Assembly (NCBI GenBank): GCA_963820095.1
Contig: CAWFZA010000019.1
Coordinates: 85,689 to 149,688 of the forward strand
Length of the DNA stretch: 64,000 bases
Direction: 5' to 3'
Source: Roseiarcus sp963820095
GTDB taxonomy: Bacteria; Pseudomonadota; Alphaproteobacteria; Rhizobiales; Beijerinckiaceae
Position 1 is the stretch's first letter; each line of letters begins with the position of its first letter. The notes beneath the pieces are model-generated. The model searched no databases and had not been told where the DNA came from. It saw only the letters and a program-made list of their open reading frames with translations. Shown in pieces: positions 25,941 through 34,712 of this stretch. Both the position numbers and the translations under genes were made by a program.

Positions 25941-28171
25941 TCACAGCGTTCCGAACAGCTTGTCGAGAAGCCCCTTGTCATGCGTCGGCGGACCGCGGCC
26001 GCCATTCGGGATGTCGGCAGGCGGGAGCAGCCCGTCCCCTCCGGGGGCTGCGCGGGGGCCGGCGACTCTCGCTTGCGGGACAAAACCCTCGGGAGGGGGC
26101 GCGGGCTGCGGCGGGCGTCCGCCCCGTCCGCCCGTTCCAATCTGGGAGCCGGTGAGATTGAGCGGAGGCGCCGGCGGAGCGTCCGTGCCCTGCGCCTCGG
26201 CGCTGCGCCAAGTCCCGCCCGGCAGGCCGGCGACGGCCACGCCCTGGTGCGCGGCCTTCATGAACCGGCTCCAGATTTCGACGGGCAGATTGCCGCCGGA
26301 CACCTTCTTGGTCGGCGAAGAGTCGTCATTGCCGAGCCAGACGCCAGCGACCAGATAGCTCGTGTAGCCGAGGAACCAGGCGTCGCGCCAATCCTGGCTG
26401 GTCCCCGTCTTGCCGGCGGCCTGCCAGCCCGGCAGCTCAGCCTTGCGAGCGGTTCCGGTGAGCAACGTCTCCTGCATCATCTGATTCATCATCGCGACAT
26501 ATTGCGGCTCGATCACCCGGCCGAAATTCGCGTTGCGCCGAGCGTAGAGCTGCTTGCCGTTCGCCGTGCGAACGCGCGCGATCACATGCGGCTGGACGCC
26601 GAGGCCGCCATTGGCGAACGCCGCATAGGCTGAAACCATCTCGAGCGGCGTCACATCGGAGGAGCCGAGCGCGATCGACGGAACCGGGTCGAGGTCGGAA
26701 GTTATGCCGAGCCGATGCGCGACCGCGACGACCGTCTTCGGCCCGACTTCCAGCCCGAGGCGCACGGCGACCGTATTGAGAGAGAGCGCCAGCGCCTTGG
26801 TGAGCGTCACAGGCCCGAAATATTCGCGCGAGTAATTTTCCGGGCTCCAGCCCTTGACCGTGATCGGCGCGTCTTCGCGAACCGTGTCGGGCGTGAGCCC
26901 CTTCTCCAGCGCCGCGAGATAGACGAAGGGCTTGAACGACGAGCCGGGCTGGCGTTTGGCCGCGACCGCGCGATTGAACTGGCTGTCGGCATAGTTGCGT
27001 CCACCGACCATCGCCTTGACCGCGCCGTTGGGATCGAGCGCCACCAGCGCGCCCTGCTCGACGCCGAACTTGGCGCCCTTGGCATTGAGTTCGTCGGTCA
27101 GCGCGTGCTCGGCCTCGGCCTGCATCTTGAGATCGATCGTGGTCGTCACCACGATGTCCTCGTCGATCGCGCCGATCGTGTCGTTGAGCGCGTCCATCAC
27201 GTAGTCGGCGGCGTAGTTGATCGAGCCGGCGCTCTTGTCGCGCTTGACCTCAGCCGGATTGGCGAGCGCGGCCTTGGCCATCGCCTCGGTGATATGGCCT
27301 TGTTCGGCCATCGCCGTGATGACCTGCGCGGCGCGCTCGTTGGCCCCCTGGAGGTTGCGGTTAGGCGCGAGCTTGGTCGGCGACTTCATGAGCCCCGCCA
27401 GCACCGCGGCTTCCGACAGCGTCACGAATCGCGCGCTCTTGCCGAAATATTTCTGCGCCGCCGCTTCGACCCCATAGGCGCCCGAGCCGAAATAGACGCG
27501 GTTCAGATAGAGTTCGAGGATCTGATCCTTCGAGTAGCGGCGCTCGAGCCAGAACGCCAGGATCGCCTCCTGGATCTTGCGCGACAGCGTGCGCTCCCGG
27601 GTCAGGAACAGATTCTTGGCGAGCTGCTGGGTCAGCGTCGAACCGCCCTCGATCCCGCCGCCGCCCGCTATGTCGCGCAGAAGGGCGCGCGACATGCCCA
27701 CCGGGTCGACGCCGCTATGCTCGTAGAATCGCTTGTCCTCGATGGCGACGAAGGCCTTGGGCAGATAGGGCGGCAGGTCGATGAGCCTGACCGCGGGGCC
27801 GCCGGTGTCGCCGCGATTGGCGATGAGCGAGCCGTCGTCGGAGAGGATGGCGATGTTGGGCGGCCGCTTGGGCACCGCGAGCTGATCGATCGGGGGCAGC
27901 TGGCTCGCGTAATAGGCGAAAAGCCCGGCGAGGAAGATGCCGCCCCAAACCGAGAGAACCAGGCCCCAATAGGCGAGGTGGCCAATGAGCGAACGGCGTC
28001 GCCTGCCCTTTGCGCTCGAGGCGGATCGCGAGGGAGCCTTCTTTCTTTTGCGGCTGCTCGGCGGCCGGTCGGCGGGATCGGCGCGAAGATCGCCTCCGGC
28101 GGCGGCGCGCCGCGCCAGTCGAGGCGCGGCTCGATCCGCGTCCGGGTTTTCTTGCCGCCTCGGCCAAACAT
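25941..28171 (-). CDS. Penicillin-binding protein 1A (bifunctional), frame broken near N-terminus
   Basis: Class A PBP that polymerises and cross-links peptidoglycan. From GTG 27875 there is a 644-residue frame. It holds the glycosyltransferase GT51 domain (EDKRFYEHSGVDPVGMSRA, GGSTLTQQLAKNLFL) and the transpeptidase domain with the Ser active site in QPGSSFKPF, SLN (LSLNTVAV) and KTGTS, then a Pro-rich tail. Upstream the same frame encodes the expected cytoplasmic basic region and membrane anchor (WGLVLSVWGGIFLAGLFAYY). The probable N-terminus MFGRGGKK (start 28171) is in another frame. The two join if one base is missing around 28066-28080. This is the only non-IS lesion here not repaired by shortening a base run. 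Confidence 0.85.
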
Positions 28172-28421
28172 CGCTGATCCCGCTCGCGGCGTCTCCTCGA
28201 TCAAGGAGCTCGGGCGAAACGCGCCCCGCCGGGTCCAGGAGCGTAAGGCCCGCGGTTTAAGGGCCGGTAAAGCTTACGCCGGAATTGACGAGGCCGGGAA
28301 AATCCTTGAGGACACAGCGCTCGATCCGCCTCCGCGCCCTTGCGCTCGCCACCGCCCCTTGGCAAGGTCCGCCCCCCTTGTGGCGCGCTTCAGACGTCAG
28401 GATAGCTCAGGATTTCATGCG

Positions 28422-29540
28422 ATGAAGGTCACGATCGAGCGTTCGGTCCTGCTCAAGGCGCTTGGGCACGTCCATCGCATTGTCGAGCGGCGCAACACCA
28501 TTCCGATCCTCGCCAATGTGCTGATTGAGGCGGCCGACGGCAAATTGGCGCTGAAGAGCACCGATCTCGATCTCGAGGCCTCCGAGTCGGCGCCCGCGGA
28601 CGTCGCCCAGAAAGGCGCGACGACGGTGCCGGCGCACGTGATCTACGACATCGTGCGCAAGCTCCCGGAGGGCGCGCAAGCGAGCCTGGAGACGATCGGC
28701 GACACGGGCCAGCTCGTCCTGCGCGCCGGACGGTCGCGATTCACCCTGCAGGCCCTGCCCGCCTCCGATTTCCCCGACCTGACCTCGGGCGAATTCTCGC
28801 ATCGGTTCGTCGTGCCAGCGGCTGAGCTCAAGCGCCTGATCGAGAACACCCAATTCGCGATTTCGACCGAGGAGACGCGGTACTATCTGAACGGCATCTA
28901 CCTCCACACCGTCGACGTTGGCGGGGCGCCGATGCTGCGAGCGGTCGCGACCGACGGCCATCGCCTGGCGCGCGTCGAAACGCCGGCGCCGGAGGGATCG
29001 ACCGGGATTCCGGGCGTCATCGTGCCGCGCAAGGCGGTCAACGAGGTGCAGAAGCTGATCGAAGATGCGAGCCAGGACGTGACGATCGAGATTTCGACCG
29101 CCAAGGCGCGCTTTCATTTCGGCGACGTGGTCCTGACGACGAAGCTGATCGACGGCACATTTCCCGATTATGCGCGCGTCATTCCGACCGGCAACGACAA
29201 ACGTCTGGTGGTCGACAAGGAGCCGTTCGAAAAGGCGGTCGACCGGGTGTCGACGCTGTCCTCCGAGCGCGGCCGCGCGATCAAGCTCGCGATCGCCGAA
29301 GGCAAGATGACGCTGTCGGTCAACAATCCGGACTCGGGCTCAGCCAGCGAGGAAATCGAGGCCGACTACGATTCCGCGCCGATCGATATCGGCTTCAACG
29401 CCCGCTATCTGCTCGACATCGTCGGCCAATTGTCGTCCGACACCGCCTTGATCCGCCTGGCCGATCCCGGCTCTCCGACCCTCATCCAGGATCGCGAGGG
29501 CGCCCCGGCGCTCTACGTGCTGATGCCGCTCCGGGTGTGA
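28422..29540 (+). CDS. dnaN: DNA polymerase III beta subunit (sliding clamp)
   Basis: A 372-residue ring-forming processivity clamp. It starts MKVTIERSVLLKALGHVHRI and shows the three-domain clamp pattern, including RNTIPILANVLIEA, the FAISTEETRYYLNGIYL segment and the canonical C-terminal hydrophobic cleft region ALYVLMPLRV. ATG 28422 matches the family start; the same frame is open for another 1.7 kb upstream, but that part is antisense to PBP1A. It stands away from dnaA, as is common in Rhizobiales. Confidence 0.95.
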   Translation: MKVTIERSVLLKALGHVHRIVERRNTIPILANVLIEAADGKLALKSTDLDLEASESAPADVAQKGATTVPAHVIYDIVRKLPEGAQASLETIGDTGQLVLRAGRSRFTLQALPASDFPDLTSGEFSHRFVVPAAELKRLIENTQFAISTEETRYYLNGIYLHTVDVGGAPMLRAVATDGHRLARVETPAPEGSTGIPGVIVPRKAVNEVQKLIEDASQDVTIEISTAKARFHFGDVVLTTKLIDGTFPDYARVIPTGNDKRLVVDKEPFEKAVDRVSTLSSERGRAIKLAIAEGKMTLSVNNPDSGSASEEIEADYDSAPIDIGFNARYLLDIVGQLSSDTALIRLADPGSPTLIQDREGAPALYVLMPLRV

Positions 29541-29874
29541 CGATTCGCCGGCCGGGCTTCGCATCCGGCCTTGACGCTCCCGCGCACAAAGTTACGCGAC
29601 TCAAGGATTCCAGAGGCTTAAATGCGCTTTCGCGCTTTCGCGCAACTTACAACTTTTCGACCGGCGGCGAGGGCGCGGAAGGGTGATTGGCGGTCGGCGA
29701 CAACCTCCGTCGCGTCCGCGCCAACCGACAGGCTGCAACCGCTTTGCTGTGCGGACATGGCGCGTCGGCGCACTGTGTGACGGGGCTCACAGACGGGCGG
29801 TTCGCCGCGAGCGATAACGATGAGGTTCGATCGGTAAACAAAATAAATTGTTATTACGATCTCCGATTCTTACC
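29541..29874. other. Intergenic region with an AT-rich dyad before the Cys-rich peptide gene
   Basis: No gene is seen in about 330 bases. The last 50 bases are markedly AT-rich against a GC-rich background and contain the dyad AACAA-N6-TTGTT (29837-29852). This could be an operator or part of the promoter for the gene at 29886. No clear -35/-10 pair could be fixed. Confidence 0.45.
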
Positions 29875-29885
29875 AGGAGGATGCG

Positions 29886-30134
29886 ATGGCGACGGACATT
29901 TCTCACGAGCTCAAGACGGCTTCGATTTCCGCCGTGCGCGTCGAGCAGCTCATGAGCCAGTTGAAGAGTAGACTGATGCTGGTGACCGACGAGACCAAGC
30001 GGCACCTCCAGGCGCACGGTGTCATGCCAATCGGCGCCAACCCTGGGATCCTGCGCGCCGACGGCTGCTGCAAGCCGGATGGCGGGACGTGCTGCGTCAA
30101 CAAGAAGGTCGCTTTCAACGAGATTGGCGAGTGA
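29886..30134 (+). CDS. Small peptide with CC-x6-CC C-terminal motif
   Basis: An 82-residue peptide with a strong ribosome site (AGGAGG 29875-29880, 5 nt spacing). Residues 1-45 form a charged, helical, leader-like part (VEQLMSQLKSRLMLVTDETK). The rest is Gly/Cys-rich with two vicinal cysteine pairs, GCCKPDGGTCCVNKK. I do not recognise the family. The layout (soluble leader plus short Cys-rich core with no signal peptide) resembles a RiPP precursor or a small metal/thiol-binding protein, but this is inference. The upstream region is unusually AT-rich. The GRDP-like gene starts 79 nt downstream and is the only obvious partner. Confidence 0.65.
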   Translation: MATDISHELKTASISAVRVEQLMSQLKSRLMLVTDETKRHLQAHGVMPIGANPGILRADGCCKPDGGTCCVNKKVAFNEIGE

Positions 30135-30212
30135 TGCCTCGACGAAAGAGACACTCGACTCGATCACGGCGACAATGCAACGCGCGACTCTACGACGCGA
30201 TCCGGGGAACCC

Positions 30213-30713
30213 ATGACGATCCGCGGCGAAGAGCTGCGCGAGGCTCATGTCAGCGCGCCGATGCTTCACTATTTCCGCCGGAAGCTTGCGGGACTGTCGG
30301 AAGCTGAGCTTATTGCAAGACTCGAAGAGACGCTCAAATTCCTGGCCATCTCGCAATATTGCGCCGGCCCCATTCCTGTGTCGCGAGATATCGATGACGT
30401 GTGGCACTACTGGATCCTGCAAACACAGGAATACCAGCGCTTGTGCGAGAGCCTTAACGCGGGCAACTTCATCCACCACTCGTCGAACGATTATATCGCT
30501 TATTTTGACAAGGACGTAGGAACCCACGACACCTTGCCCTTAGACGTTAAGATGCTTGGAATTTATGTGGAGAACTTCGGTCTATTCGAGGCTGACCGGG
30601 TCCAGTATTGGCTGCTGGCCGCCCATCTCCTGGACAAACAGGATTGGACCCTAAATCAGCTCAACCAATGGCTCACCCAAGGTCATGATTCAGCCAAACG
30701 CGGCCGTGTGTGA
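30213..30713 (+). CDS. GRDP-like (glycine-rich-domain-protein-like) helical protein
   Basis: A 166-residue soluble protein. The central segment DIDDVWHYWILQTQEYQRLC followed by NFIHH resembles the Asp-x3-Trp-His and tyrosine/cysteine pattern of the glycine-rich-domain-containing-protein-like (DUF1399-type) family. The rest is helical (LSEAELIARLEETLKFLA; LFEADRVQYWLLAAHLL). No membrane segment or signal peptide is seen. It begins at ATG 30213, which lacks a strong Shine-Dalgarno, and may depend on coupling with the upstream Cys-rich peptide. The function is unknown. Confidence 0.6.
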   Translation: MTIRGEELREAHVSAPMLHYFRRKLAGLSEAELIARLEETLKFLAISQYCAGPIPVSRDIDDVWHYWILQTQEYQRLCESLNAGNFIHHSSNDYIAYFDKDVGTHDTLPLDVKMLGIYVENFGLFEADRVQYWLLAAHLLDKQDWTLNQLNQWLTQGHDSAKRGRV

Positions 30714-30879
30714 GGCCGAAGGCCTATCTTAGTTGCGCCAATGTTCAGCGTCGGCCCGTGCGAAAGTCGGACGATGTGAGCGAAGACCGCATCGTTTCAA
30801 AGCCTCGCAGCCCGGCGATGGAGGCGCTGCTGGCTTTCCGCCTCGCGCAAGTCGGCGGGTCGTAAAGAGCGCATGGCCC

Positions 30880-32031
30880 TCACGCCGCCACTTCGACCTC
30901 GTCGAGCCGGCGACTGCCCGTCCACACCTCCGCGACCTCCAGATTATCGGTCATATGCACAAGATCGGCGCGATGACCGGGCTTGAGCCGCCCGATCCGG
31001 TCGTCGACCCGCAGCAGCCGCGCGGGCGTCAGCGTCGCCATCATCAGCGCGTCGGCGAGCGGGACCTCGAGCTGCTTGACGAGATAGTCGATGGCGTCGC
31101 GCATGGTGATCGCGGCGCCAGCGAGCGTTCCATCTTCGGCGACGAGCTTATTGCCGACCCGCGTCATCCTCCGCCCCTGCAACTCGAAGACGTCCGGGCC
31201 CCCGGCGGCCGGCGACATGGCGTCGGACACGAGCGCAACGCCTCGCGGTCCCTTGGCGGCCAAAGCCACGCGATAGGCGAGGGCATGGGCATGCTCGCCG
31301 TCGGCGATCAGGCCGCAGATGATGCGCGAATCGGTGAGCGCCGCCCCGACGACGCCGGGCGCGCGCGACGAGAGTTGGCTCATCGCATTGTAGAGGTGGG
31401 TGGCGGCGCTGGCCCCGGCGCCGAAGACCGCCTGCGCTTCCTCCGCGCTCGCGTCCGAATGGCCAAGGCTGACGATGATTCCAGCGTTCGCTAGGCGCCT
31501 TATAAAGTCCAAAGGCACCGACGCGGGCGCAAGCGTCACGACCATAACGCCCGCGTGCGCGGCGATGAGGGACTCGAGGTCTTCCTCCTTCATCGGGCGA
31601 ATGAATTCGGGCGGATGCACCCCCTTGCGCTTCATGTCGATGAACGGCCCTTCGACATGGATTCCGAGCGCGCCAGGGACGCGTTCGCGCGCCTCGCGCG
31701 CGGCCGCGAGCGCTTGCGTCAGCACGCCCGGCGCGTCCGTGACGACCGTCGGCAGAAAGGCGGTCACGCCAGCGCGGCGATGCGCGGCGGCGATCCGGGC
31801 TACTCCCTCGACGGTCGGACTGGCGTTGAACAACACGCCGCCGCCGCCGTTGATCTGCCAATCGATGAAGCCGGGGCTCAAAACCCCGCCGCCAAGATCC
31901 ACTTGCTCGCCGCCGCCAGGACGATCTTCGAAGCGAGTGAGCGCCCGGATCGAAGCGCCTTCGATGACGACCGCGCAATCGTCGTGAAACCGTTCGCCAT
32001 CGAAGATGCGGGCGCCGTAGAAAATCTTCAT
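30880..32031 (-). CDS. nagA: N-acetylglucosamine-6-phosphate deacetylase
   Basis: An amidohydrolase-fold enzyme (383 aa) that deacetylates GlcNAc-6-P in amino-sugar and peptidoglycan recycling. Motifs: GFIDWQINGGGG (the metal-1 region, with Trp where many homologues have Leu), HVEGPFIDMKRKG with the metal Glu, LGHSDAS, ATHLYNAMS and the catalytic Asp in LVSDAMSPA. It overlaps the kinase gene by 4 nt, so the two form an operon, probably with pcp. Confidence 0.92.
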   Translation of the reverse strand: MKIFYGARIFDGERFHDDCAVVIEGASIRALTRFEDRPGGGEQVDLGGGVLSPGFIDWQINGGGGVLFNASPTVEGVARIAAAHRRAGVTAFLPTVVTDAPGVLTQALAAAREARERVPGALGIHVEGPFIDMKRKGVHPPEFIRPMKEEDLESLIAAHAGVMVVTLAPASVPLDFIRRLANAGIIVSLGHSDASAEEAQAVFGAGASAATHLYNAMSQLSSRAPGVVGAALTDSRIICGLIADGEHAHALAYRVALAAKGPRGVALVSDAMSPAAGGPDVFELQGRRMTRVGNKLVAEDGTLAGAAITMRDAIDYLVKQLEVPLADALMMATLTPARLLRVDDRIGRLKPGHRADLVHMTDNLEVAEVWTGSRRLDEVEVAA

Positions 32032-32918
32032 TGCGCGAGCTTTCCTTGAGGCGCGACGGCGCCGCCGACGAACAGGATCGCGCCGTCAGTCGGATCATAC
32101 TGCGGCGGCGTAAGCCGCGCGGCGATATCGGCTTCAAAATACGGGCGCAAGGCTTCGCCCACGCCGCCGACCAACGCGACCCTCTCGGCGCCAAGCGCGA
32201 CCACGCCGCGCGTGAGCACGCCGATGGCGCGCGCTGCTGTCCGAACGATCTCGAGCGCGGTCGGATCGTGGCCCGCCGCGTGATCGAACACGCGCGGCGC
32301 GAAGCCCCCAAAATCTCCTGGTTTCGCCTCAAGCGCCCAATTCATCATCGCGACCGGATCATTGTTGAAGTGGTCGATGAGGTCCTGAGTGAGCGCGCTA
32401 GCCGAGCCGATCTGGTCATAGGCCCGCATCGCCGCGCGCATCGCATCGAGGCCGATATGCGAGCCCGACCCATCATCGCCCAGCGCAAAACCGCGCCCGC
32501 CGATGATGGTCTCCTTCTGCCGCACGCGGGCGATCGCGGCCGAGCCGGTGCCGGCGATGATGAGCCCGCCATCGGCGCCTGCATGGGCGCCGACGCAGGC
32601 GGTGGTCGCATCGTTCGCGGCCCCCACGCGGAGAAAGCCAGGAAACGCAGCAGACATTCGCGCCTGGTCGTTCTCCCCCTTGAACCCCGCGAGTCCCAGC
32701 CCGATCGTGATCGATCCGCGGTCGGCTTCGTCGAGCCCGGCGTTTGTCAGGGTCGCATCGACAAGGGCGCGCAAGGCGGCGCTCGCCGCAGTGAAATCGA
32801 CATGAATGTTCGCCGCGGCGCCGCTCGCCTCCGCAAGCAGCTCTCCCCGCGCGTCTCGCAGTCGCGCCCTGGATCGGGTGGCGCCGCCGTCGACGCCAAG
32901 GAAAAGGGCGCGATTCAC
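32028..32918 (-). CDS. BadF/BadG-type ATPase, probable N-acetylglucosamine kinase
   Basis: A 296-residue actin/ASKHA-fold ATPase. It starts with the phosphate-1 loop LFLGVDGGATRSRARL, followed by GLGLAGFKGEN, TGSAAIARV, GDDGSGSHIGLDAM and a C-terminal LVGGVGEAL loop. These are features of the BadF/BadG/BcrA/BcrD superfamily, whose GlcNAc/glucosamine kinases sit next to nagA. The 4-nt overlaps with nagA downstream and with pcp upstream support one transcript. It likely makes the GlcNAc-6-P that NagA deacetylates. Confidence 0.82.
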   Translation of the reverse strand: MNRALFLGVDGGATRSRARLRDARGELLAEASGAAANIHVDFTAASAALRALVDATLTNAGLDEADRGSITIGLGLAGFKGENDQARMSAAFPGFLRVGAANDATTACVGAHAGADGGLIIAGTGSAAIARVRQKETIIGGRGFALGDDGSGSHIGLDAMRAAMRAYDQIGSASALTQDLIDHFNNDPVAMMNWALEAKPGDFGGFAPRVFDHAAGHDPTALEIVRTAARAIGVLTRGVVALGAERVALVGGVGEALRPYFEADIAARLTPPQYDPTDGAILFVGGAVAPQGKLAQ

Positions 32919-33559
32919 GCAGTCTCGGCCGGCTTCGGTCGGTCCGCCAGCACTGTTGCTGCGATGCGCAGCGCATCCGCCGCTCGGGCCGGCGGCAGCG
33001 GCTTCACACTGGCGCCGCGCGGCGTTTGTTCAGGCGTGACCGGCAAATGCACGAAGACAGCCGGGATCGGCGAACCTTTGCTATCCAAATATTGGAGCGC
33101 GGCAAAATAGAGATGGTTGCAGACAAACGCTCCGGCGTTCCTCGACAGTCGCGCGGGAATTCCCGCCTGCTTAATGGCTCTCGCTATGACGCTGGCCGGC
33201 GCCGTCGCCTCCAGCCAATCGGGCGCGGCGCGGGAGATCCTGAGGGCCCTGCGCAGCTCGCCATCGTTGTCCGGCGCGGAAGCGTCATCAAGATTATGCG
33301 CGAACCGCTCGACGCAGACGATGGCGCGGCGCGCGGCCTGGCCGGTCATCAGAAGCGCCTCCGGCTGCAACGCTTCGATCAGGCGCACGAGTTCCTTCAC
33401 CGAGGCTTCGTAAGCGCAGGGCAGCAAGCGCGCCGCCGCCGTGGTGTCGCCCTGGCGCCAGCCTTCGAGCTTTTGCGCCGCTTCCCAGGAAGCGTTGATG
33501 CTCTCGCCGCCGAAGGGCTCGAACCCGGTGACGAGGATCGTGCGGACCGCGCTGGACAA
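32915..33559 (-). CDS. pcp: Pyroglutamyl-peptidase I
   Basis: A cysteine peptidase of family C15 (214 aa) that removes N-terminal pyroglutamate. It shows the family start ILVTGFEPFGGESINASW, the Glu region, the catalytic Cys in GAFVCNHLYF, and the catalytic His in AVFVHLPVTPEQ. The stop overlaps the sugar-kinase start by 4 nt. It lies 2 nt downstream of an acyl-CoA dehydrogenase gene on the same strand. Confidence 0.88.
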   Translation of the reverse strand: MSSAVRTILVTGFEPFGGESINASWEAAQKLEGWRQGDTTAAARLLPCAYEASVKELVRLIEALQPEALLMTGQAARRAIVCVERFAHNLDDASAPDNDGELRRALRISRAAPDWLEATAPASVIARAIKQAGIPARLSRNAGAFVCNHLYFAALQYLDSKGSPIPAVFVHLPVTPEQTPRGASVKPLPPARAADALRIAATVLADRPKPAETA

Positions 33560-33561
33560 GG

Positions 33562-34707
33562 TCAGGCGAACAGGCTGGCGCCATCGGCCAGACGCCGTAT
33601 GTGAACGTCCGCGTCGCCAAAGGCCGTATCGATCATCGTCAGGCGCTTGAACAGGTGGCCGACTTTGTACTCGTAGGTCATCGCGATTCCCCCATGCATT
33701 TGCACCGCCTGCTGGCCGATGAACTTGGCCGAGCGACCGATTTGGGCTTTCACCGCCGACATGGTCTTGGCGCGCTCGGCTGCGTCCGCCTCGTCCGCCG
33801 CCATCGCCGCCAGATACATCATGCTGCGCGCCTGTTCGAGCGCGACGATCATGTCGGAGGCGCGATGCTGGAGCGCCTGGAACGAGCCGATCGTGACCCC
33901 GAACTGCTTGCGCGTCTTGAGGTAGTCGACCGTCATGGTCAGCGCCTCCGACATCGCGCCGACAGCTTCCGCGGCAAGGGCGGCGATGGTCTCGTCGACC
34001 GCGCGTTCGATCGCCGGCAGGCCGCCGTCCGGCGCCCCGAGAACCTCGTGCGGCGAGACGCGAACATCGGCGAAGCCAATCTCCGCCGCCCGCTGACCGT
34101 CCTGGGTCGGATAGCCGCGCCTGGTCACGCCGGGAGCGTCGGCGTCAACAAGAAAGAGGCCGATCCCGTCACGGTCGCGACGCTCGCCCTTCAGCCGCGC
34201 CGAGACGATGAATTTACCCGCGCTGTCGCCTTGGCTGACCAGCGTTTTCTCCCCGTTCAGCACGAACCTGTCGCCGTCCTTGACCGCGGTCAGAGCGACA
34301 TCGTGGAGATCGAAGCCCGATTGCTTCTCCATATGCGCGAAGCTCAAGCTGAGCTCGCCCGCCGCGATCGCGCCGATGAGCTCGGCGCGCTGCTTGTCGT
34401 TCGCCGTGTGCTTCAACAGGGCGCCGCACAGGACGACGGTTTGAAGGTAAGGCTCGAGCGCCAGCGCCTTGCCGAATTGCTCCATCACGATCATGGTTTC
34501 GACGGCGCCGCCGCCGAAGCCGCCGTCAGCTTCGGCGAAGGGCGCGCCGAGCAGGCCCATCTCCGCGTAGTCGCCCCATAGGGCTTTGCTCCACCCTTCA
34601 GGGCTCGTCTGATAACTCTTGCGAGCCTCGAACCCGTAGCGGTCCTTCATCAGCCGCGCGACATTGTCGCGCAGGAGCGCCTGCTCGGGGCTGAGCTCGA
34701 AGTCCAT
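33562..34707 (-). CDS. Acyl-CoA dehydrogenase
   Basis: A FAD-dependent acyl-CoA dehydrogenase family protein (381 aa) starting MDFELSPEQALLRDNVARLM. It contains the FAD/acyl-binding mid-domain (LSFAHMEKQSGFDL) and the C-terminal helical domain (LKTRKQFGVTIGSFQALQHR, QMHGGIAMTYEYKVGHLFKR). The start at 34707 was chosen by family match; the same frame is open upstream but is antisense-like low-quality sequence inside the preceding gene. It is 5 nt from the other acyl-CoA dehydrogenase, suggesting a heterodimer as seen in steroid/aromatic-acid degraders (inference). The substrate is unknown. Confidence 0.88.
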   Translation of the reverse strand: MDFELSPEQALLRDNVARLMKDRYGFEARKSYQTSPEGWSKALWGDYAEMGLLGAPFAEADGGFGGGAVETMIVMEQFGKALALEPYLQTVVLCGALLKHTANDKQRAELIGAIAAGELSLSFAHMEKQSGFDLHDVALTAVKDGDRFVLNGEKTLVSQGDSAGKFIVSARLKGERRDRDGIGLFLVDADAPGVTRRGYPTQDGQRAAEIGFADVRVSPHEVLGAPDGGLPAIERAVDETIAALAAEAVGAMSEALTMTVDYLKTRKQFGVTIGSFQALQHRASDMIVALEQARSMMYLAAMAADEADAAERAKTMSAVKAQIGRSAKFIGQQAVQMHGGIAMTYEYKVGHLFKRLTMIDTAFGDADVHIRRLADGASLFA

Positions 34708-34712
34708 CAGCC

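Noticed and set aside
26715..28421. Long open frame on the plus strand, continuous with dnaN, opposite PBP1A
   Set aside because: It is antisense to a clear class A PBP, has low-complexity Arg/Asp-rich sequence, and follows from high GC. dnaN has a conserved start at 28422.
29541..29874. tRNA, small RNA or riboswitch before the Cys-rich peptide
   Set aside because: No cloverleaf, no known riboswitch core and no terminator structure could be traced.
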